Positions 5,529 to 8,496 of a stretch of 8,496 nt of DNA are shown here, one piece after another; within the stretch, counting starts at the first letter, position 1, and each line of letters opens with the position of its first letter. A program made the position numbers and the translations under genes. The notes below the pieces were generated by a model. The model was not told the origin of the DNA, made no database searches, and was given only the letters and a program-made list of their open reading frames with translations. Origin of the DNA: Pseudomonadota bacterium (GTDB taxonomy: Bacteria > Pseudomonadota > Gammaproteobacteria > Burkholderiales > Burkholderiaceae_C); assembly GCA_023442945.1 (NCBI GenBank), contig JAEZWW010000080.1, forward strand, positions 1 to 8,496, written 5' to 3'.

Positions 5529-5852
5529 TCACGCAGCGCGCGTCTCGGTGCCGACCCAATCCGCAAACTCAGGCAAGGCCTGCGCAACCGGCAACGCGAC
5601 GATGGCTGGCAGTTCATACGGATGGCTTGCACGCAGCGCGGCTTCGAGCGCCGGATAGCGCTCGGCCGTGGTCTTGAACAGCACGCGGAATTCACCCTCC
5701 GCCTGCACTGCGCCCTGCCACCAGTACACGCTGTCGATGGCGCTGATCTGCGCGCAGGCGGCCAAGCGCTGCTCGACCATGGCGCGGGCCAGTGCGTCGG
5801 CGTCGGCGCGCGTGGCGACGGTGGTCAGCACCAGCAGCAGGTTTTGAGTCAA
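5529..5852 (-). CDS. cutA: CutA1 divalent-cation tolerance protein, TTG start
   Basis: CutA is a small trimeric, ferredoxin-like protein originally linked to copper and other divalent metal tolerance in E. coli; its exact role is unsettled. The 107 residues match the family norm: LARAMVEQRLAACAQI (21-36), VYWWQGAVQAEGEFRVLFKTT (42-62) and the signature HPYELPAIVALPV (77-89). Cys33 and His77 correspond to candidate metal-contact positions. The start is TTG at 5852; a TAG stop at 5891-5889 leaves no in-frame ATG upstream, and an ATG at 5875 is out of frame. AGAGG (5863-5859) sits 5-6 nt before the TTG and lies inside the short repeat that separates this gene from the upstream aminotransferase, so the two are probably co-transcribed (22 bp gap). 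Convergent to lrgB. Confidence 0.93.
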   Translation of the reverse strand: MTQNLLLVLTTVATRADADALARAMVEQRLAACAQISAIDSVYWWQGAVQAEGEFRVLFKTTAERYPALEAALRASHPYELPAIVALPVAQALPEFADWVGTETRAA

Positions 5853-5855
5853 ATC

Positions 5856-5890
5856 GGCCTCTGGCGCTTGTCCATCAAGCGCTGACAGCT
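5856..5890. repeat. Short interspersed hairpin repeat, copy A
   Basis: On the + strand this begins GGCCTCTGGCGCTTG and contains GCGCTTG (5864-5870) and CAAGCGC (5876-5882), a perfect 7 bp stem with a 5-base loop, then ends GACAGCT. It is 27/35 identical by eye to bases 7961-7995. It resembles from memory a hairpin repeat common in Comamonadaceae genomes, which often continues into a GCTATC..AGGAGC-like segment; here ACTTTTTCAGGAGC (5891-5904) could be that extension. It spans the end of the aminotransferase gene and the cutA ribosome binding site. Confidence 0.7.
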
Positions 5891-7041
5891 ACTTTTTCAG
5901 GAGCATTCACGCCGATGCGATCCAGCGCCGCCGCCAGGTGACCCACGCTGCGATCCACGTCCGCCCACTTGTCGAGCCCGAACAGGCCGATGCGGAAGGT
6001 GCGGAAATCGGCGGGCTCGTCGCACATCAGCGGCACGCCGCTGGCCGTCTGCAAGCCTTCGGCGATGAATTTCTTGGCGCTCTTGATCTCCGGGTCGGTG
6101 GTGTAGCTGACCACCACGCCCGGCGCCTTGAAGCCTTCGGCCGCCACGCTGGGCAGGCCCCGCGATTCAAACAGCGCGCGCACCTTGCGGCCCAGCTCGA
6201 TCTGCTGCTCGCGCACGGTGGCAAAGCCGCGCTCGCGCGTCTCGGCCATGGTGTCGCGCAATTTCAGCAGCGCCATGGTGGGCATGGTGGCGTGGTAGGC
6301 GTGGCTGCCGGTTTCGTAGGCCTGCATGATCTGGTGCCACTTTTTCAAATCGCACGCGTAGCTGGTGCTGGTAGTGCCTTCCATGGTTTTCAGCGCCCGA
6401 TCCGACAGGCACACCATGGCGCAGGCGGGCGAGCTGCTCCAGCCCTTTTGCGGTGCGCTGACCAGCACGTCGACACCCACCGCCTTCATGTCGACCCACA
6501 TCGCGCCCGAGGCGATGCAGTCCAGCACGAACAGGCCGCCCACCGCGTGCACGGCGTCGGCGAGCTTCTTCATGTAGTCGCCCGGCAGCATCATGCCGCT
6601 GGCGGTTTCGACGTGCGGGGCGAACACCACCGCCGGCTTGACCTGCGCAATGGTGGCCACGACTTCGTCGATGGGCGCCGGCGCCCACGGCGCCTGCGCA
6701 CCGCTGCCGGTGCGGCGCGCCTTCAGCACGGTGATGTTCTCGGGCGCGGTGATCTTGCCCGTCTCCAGAATCTGGCTCCAGCGAAAGCTGAAGAAGCCGT
6801 TGCGGATGATGACCACGCGCTGGTCGTTGGCAAACTGCCGCGCCACCGCTTCCATGCCGAAGGTGCCGCTGCCGGGCACCAGCACGGCAGCGTCGGCGTG
6901 GTACACCTCTTTCAGCATCGCCGAGATGTCTTTCATCACGCCCTGGAACTTCTTCGACATGTGGTTCAGCGCGCGGTCGGTGTAGACCACCGAGAATTCA
7001 AGCAAACCGTCGGGGTCGATGTTCGGCAGCAGTCCGGGCAT
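5875..7041 (-). CDS. Class V PLP aminotransferase, alanine/serine-glyoxylate type
   Basis: A 388-residue fold-type I PLP enzyme. Visible elements are the cofactor phosphate loop VPGSGTFGMEA (55-65), HVETASGMMLPG (143-154), Asp174 in FVLDCIASG (pyridine-nitrogen contact), the PLP lysine Lys199 in SAPQKGWSSSP, and Arg370 in FRTFRIGLFG, expected to bind the substrate carboxylate. Class V members with this pattern transfer an amino group from alanine or serine to glyoxylate, yielding glycine plus pyruvate or hydroxypyruvate; the exact donor cannot be read from sequence. The start ATG at 7041 has an excellent AGGAG (7052-7048) 6 nt upstream. It leads cutA on the same strand and faces the glcD-lrgAB run, whose glyoxylate product it could consume. 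The last residues (about APEKVAVSA) and the stop are encoded by the short repeat, so the native C terminus may have been replaced. Other class V enzymes (phosphonate or cysteine-related) are less likely alternatives. Confidence 0.87.
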   Translation of the reverse strand: MPGLLPNIDPDGLLEFSVVYTDRALNHMSKKFQGVMKDISAMLKEVYHADAAVLVPGSGTFGMEAVARQFANDQRVVIIRNGFFSFRWSQILETGKITAPENITVLKARRTGSGAQAPWAPAPIDEVVATIAQVKPAVVFAPHVETASGMMLPGDYMKKLADAVHAVGGLFVLDCIASGAMWVDMKAVGVDVLVSAPQKGWSSSPACAMVCLSDRALKTMEGTTSTSYACDLKKWHQIMQAYETGSHAYHATMPTMALLKLRDTMAETRERGFATVREQQIELGRKVRALFESRGLPSVAAEGFKAPGVVVSYTTDPEIKSAKKFIAEGLQTASGVPLMCDEPADFRTFRIGLFGLDKWADVDRSVGHLAAALDRIGVNAPEKVAVSA

Positions 7042-7127
7042 GGGGTTCTCCTGAAAATGGGCGCGGCCGACAACGCGCCGACCTGAAGCAATTCACTTTA
7101 CACGCAAGCTACCGCACTGTCTCGCTC

Positions 7128-7814
7128 ATGGAAATGTCCGCTTTGGTCCTCGCCTTCAGCAAGAGCTTTCTGCTCGCGCTGGCGGCCGTGCTGCCCATCC
7201 TCAACCCGCCGGCCTCCGCGCCGGTGTTCGTCAACCTGACGCGCGAGCTTGACCCCGCCCGCCGCCGCGCGCTGGCCACGCGCATCGGCCGCAACGTGGT
7301 GCTGATGCTGGGCAGCGCCATGGTGATCGGCACCTATGTGCTGGACTTTTTTGGCGTCTCGATCCCCATCGTGCGCGTGGCCGGCGGCCTGATCGTCGCC
7401 TTCACGGCGTGGAACATGCTGTACGCCCAGCAGGCGACCAGCGCCGACAAGGCGGAAATGGCGCAGTCGCTGGTGGACGACGACCACGTGCGCATCCAGG
7501 CCTTTTACCCGATGACTTTTCCGTTGACCTGCGGGCCGGGTTCGATCTCGGCCGCCATCACGGTGGGCGCGGCGCTGCACAGTCGGCAGTGGCCGGTCAC
7601 CGCCGCCAACTTCGCCGGCGGACTGGCCGCGATGGTGGTGATCGGGCTGCTGGTGCTGCTGACCTACCGCTACGCCGGACGCATTCTGCGGCCGCTGGGC
7701 GAGGTGGGGTTGGTGGTGTTTCTGCGCCTGTCGGCTTTTATCCTGCTGTGCGTGGGCGTGCAGATTTTCTGGGATGGGGCGAGCGAGTTGCTGCGCGGAT
7801 TGAACGCGCGCTGA
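7128..7814 (+). CDS. MarC-family integral membrane protein
   Basis: A 228-residue inner-membrane protein with about six predicted helices (roughly 12-34, 55-75, 78-100, 136-151, 155-178, 190-214). Family signatures are PILNPPASAPVFVNLT (23-38), the MarC NP-x-G/A-x-x-P loop, and FYPMTFPLTCGPGSISAAIT (126-145) at the second repeat. MarC was once tied to multiple antibiotic resistance, which later work did not support; the family, including YchE and YhgN of E. coli, has no firm substrate. ATG at 7128 is used, but ATG at 7134 is equally possible because neither has a clear Shine-Dalgarno site. It is divergent from the aminotransferase across an 86 bp gap with no obvious promoter, and is followed by a repeat-filled gap. 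It appears to be a single-gene unit. Confidence 0.9.
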   Translation: MEMSALVLAFSKSFLLALAAVLPILNPPASAPVFVNLTRELDPARRRALATRIGRNVVLMLGSAMVIGTYVLDFFGVSIPIVRVAGGLIVAFTAWNMLYAQQATSADKAEMAQSLVDDDHVRIQAFYPMTFPLTCGPGSISAAITVGAALHSRQWPVTAANFAGGLAAMVVIGLLVLLTYRYAGRILRPLGEVGLVVFLRLSAFILLCVGVQIFWDGASELLRGLNAR

Positions 7815-7834
7815 CCGCGAGGCGTACGGCAATT

Positions 7835-7934
7835 GCCCCCTCCCCCGCTGGGGGAGAGCTGGGGTGGGGGCTACCCCGCGGCCGGTAGAAACGGGGCGGC
7901 CCTCATCCCAACCTTCCCCCAGCGGGGGAAGGGG
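7835..7934. repeat. Long imperfect inverted repeat, MITE-like or REP-like
   Basis: Arm 1 (about 7836-7871) and the reverse complement of arm 2 (about 7899-7934) match at 30 of 36 positions by eye, with a 27-base spacer. Each arm is itself a smaller palindrome centred on a CCCCC-GCTG-GGGG core; TTCCCCC and GGGGGAA flank AGC at 7914-7930. Such C/G-run palindromes occur in many copies in proteobacterial genomes and give typical false translations such as PLPPLGEGWDEG. It lies between convergent marC-like and putA genes and could act as a transcription barrier, though no T tract follows. Confidence 0.75.
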
Positions 7935-7960
7935 TTCATCCAGCCGTTTCAAAGGTTTCT

Positions 7961-7995
7961 GGCCTCTAGCGCTCGTCAGGCAAGCGCGAGCAGCT
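7961..7995. repeat. Short interspersed hairpin repeat, copy B
   Basis: This starts GGCCTCTAGCGCTCG and ends CAAGCGCGAGCAGCT, in the same orientation as copy A at 5856-5890 (27/35 identical). The stem is GCGCTCG (7969-7975) with CAAGCGC (7981-7987), having one mismatch that becomes a G-U pair in minus-strand RNA. It sits 34 bp beyond the putA stop on the minus strand, so it would lie in the putA 3' untranslated region. Confidence 0.65.
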
Positions 7996-8028
7996 CTGAT
8001 TAATGTAGCGATTTGCACGTGCGAGCAC

Positions 8029-8496
8029 TCAATCCAGCGTCATCAAGCTCGCATTGCCGCCCGCCGCCGCGGTGTTGACGCTGGTGCTGCGCTCGGTCAG
8101 CAGCGGCGCCAGCGGCACGTGGGTGGCGCCGGGCGGCTGCACCGTCAGCCCGATGATGGGGCCGGCTCGCGCAGCCAGCACGCGCTGCACGGCCAGCGCA
8201 TCCATGGCGTCGCCATGCAGCAGCACGGCGTCGAAATCGGCGCCCGGCGCGCGCCAGTCCGGCGTGATGGCGATGTGGGCCAGCAAATCGACCGGCAGGC
8301 GCGCCCAGTCGTACTGGGCGTCGGCCGGCCACACAGCCTCTGCACCCACGGCCAGTACCGCCGCCAGTTGCAACAGCCGGTCTTCGCTGCGCGCGGCCAG
8401 TGTCGCGTCAAGTCTCAAGTGTCGGATGGCCGTGCCGTCATCGGCGCCCGTGGCAAGGCGCTGATCGCCGCCCATACTGTACGTATGGGCCAGATC
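8029..8496 (-). CDS. putA: PutA C terminus, proline dehydrogenase / glutamate-semialdehyde dehydrogenase (N-terminal part outside window)
   Basis: PutA oxidises proline to glutamate in two steps with FAD and NAD, and in long forms can also repress its own operon. The visible 155 residues run in one open frame from the right edge to the stop and represent the far C-terminal region beyond the aldehyde dehydrogenase active site. Diagnostic matches are LLQLAAVLAVGAEAVWPAD, FDAVLLHGDAMDAL, LAARAGPIIGLTVQPPG and the highly conserved terminal LLTERSTSVNTAAAGGNASLMTLD, which closely resembles the E. coli PutA end. The ATG at 8475 is internal, because the frame continues to base 8496. The gene is convergent with the marC-like gene. 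A perfect 8 bp inverted repeat lies within the coding sequence at 8470-8490. Confidence 0.92.
   Translation of the reverse strand, partial: DLAHTYSMGGDQRLATGADDGTAIRHLRLDATLAARSEDRLLQLAAVLAVGAEAVWPADAQYDWARLPVDLLAHIAITPDWRAPGADFDAVLLHGDAMDALAVQRVLAARAGPIIGLTVQPPGATHVPLAPLLTERSTSVNTAAAGGNASLMTLD
8470..8490. repeat. Perfect 8 bp inverted repeat inside putA
   Basis: GCCCATAC (8470-8477) and GTATGGGC (8483-8490) are exact reverse complements around TGTAC. The site encodes AHTYSMG in putA. It is relatively A/T-rich for this genome, which makes the symmetry less trivial than a GC-run palindrome. It could be a protein-binding site, or chance. Confidence 0.4.

Noticed and set aside
7060..7079. GGCGCG/CGCGCC inverted repeat in the aminotransferase-marC gap as an operator
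   Set aside because: Six bases of pure G/C symmetry is expected by chance at this base composition.
5938..7086. 382-residue + strand ORF opposite the aminotransferase
   Set aside because: It is an antisense shadow rich in His, Arg and Gly; the minus-strand frame has intact PLP-enzyme motifs and a strong AGGAG site.
7098..8018. 306-residue minus-strand ORF across the marC-like gene and the repeat gap
   Set aside because: Part is antisense to the MarC-family gene, and the N-terminal part is a translation of the palindromic repeat (PLPPLGEGWDEG type), a common annotation artefact.

Overview
The window is GC-rich, almost fully coding and strongly biased to G/C at third codon positions. Protein types (MaeB-type malic enzyme with a phosphotransacetylase-like tail, trifunctional-type PutA, GlcD, LrgAB, CutA, MarC) and the short intergenic repeats point to a betaproteobacterium of the Burkholderiales, most likely a Comamonadaceae member. 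That placement is inference from gene style and recalled repeat families, not from a search. No rRNA, tRNA, CRISPR array, transposase or phage gene was seen.

Layout. (1) Bases 1-960 hold the 3' end of maeB (+), followed by a hairpin-rich terminator zone. (2) Bases 1118-2225 hold an exported RNase of the barnase/RNase Sa family, overlapped by 4 bp by its barstar-type inhibitor, then a possible 42-residue ORF and a strong terminator at 2260-2286. (3) A small exported four-cysteine protein (-) is divergent from (4) a tight + strand operon of a GlcD-type FAD 2-hydroxyacid dehydrogenase, lrgA and lrgB (2908-5506). (5) Convergent to it, on the - strand, are a class V aminotransferase of the alanine/serine-glyoxylate type and cutA (7041 down to 5529). 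(6) A MarC-family membrane protein (+) follows, then a 214 bp gap with two repeat structures. (7) The 3' end of putA (-) runs off the right edge.

How the genes may work together. The most attractive functional reading is a two-carbon acid module. LrgA and LrgB are the bacterial halves of the plant plastid glycolate/glycerate carrier PLGG1, GlcD oxidises glycolate (or D-lactate) to glyoxylate (or pyruvate), and the facing aminotransferase could convert glyoxylate to glycine. The second system is the RNase/barstar pair: an exported ribonuclease whose immunity protein is translationally coupled to it. A dyad directly over the RNase ribosome binding site may restrain toxin expression.

The most unusual DNA structure is a copy of a short repeat between the aminotransferase and cutA. 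It appears to supply the last codons and stop of the first gene and the Shine-Dalgarno sequence of the second. A second, diverged copy lies near the putA end.
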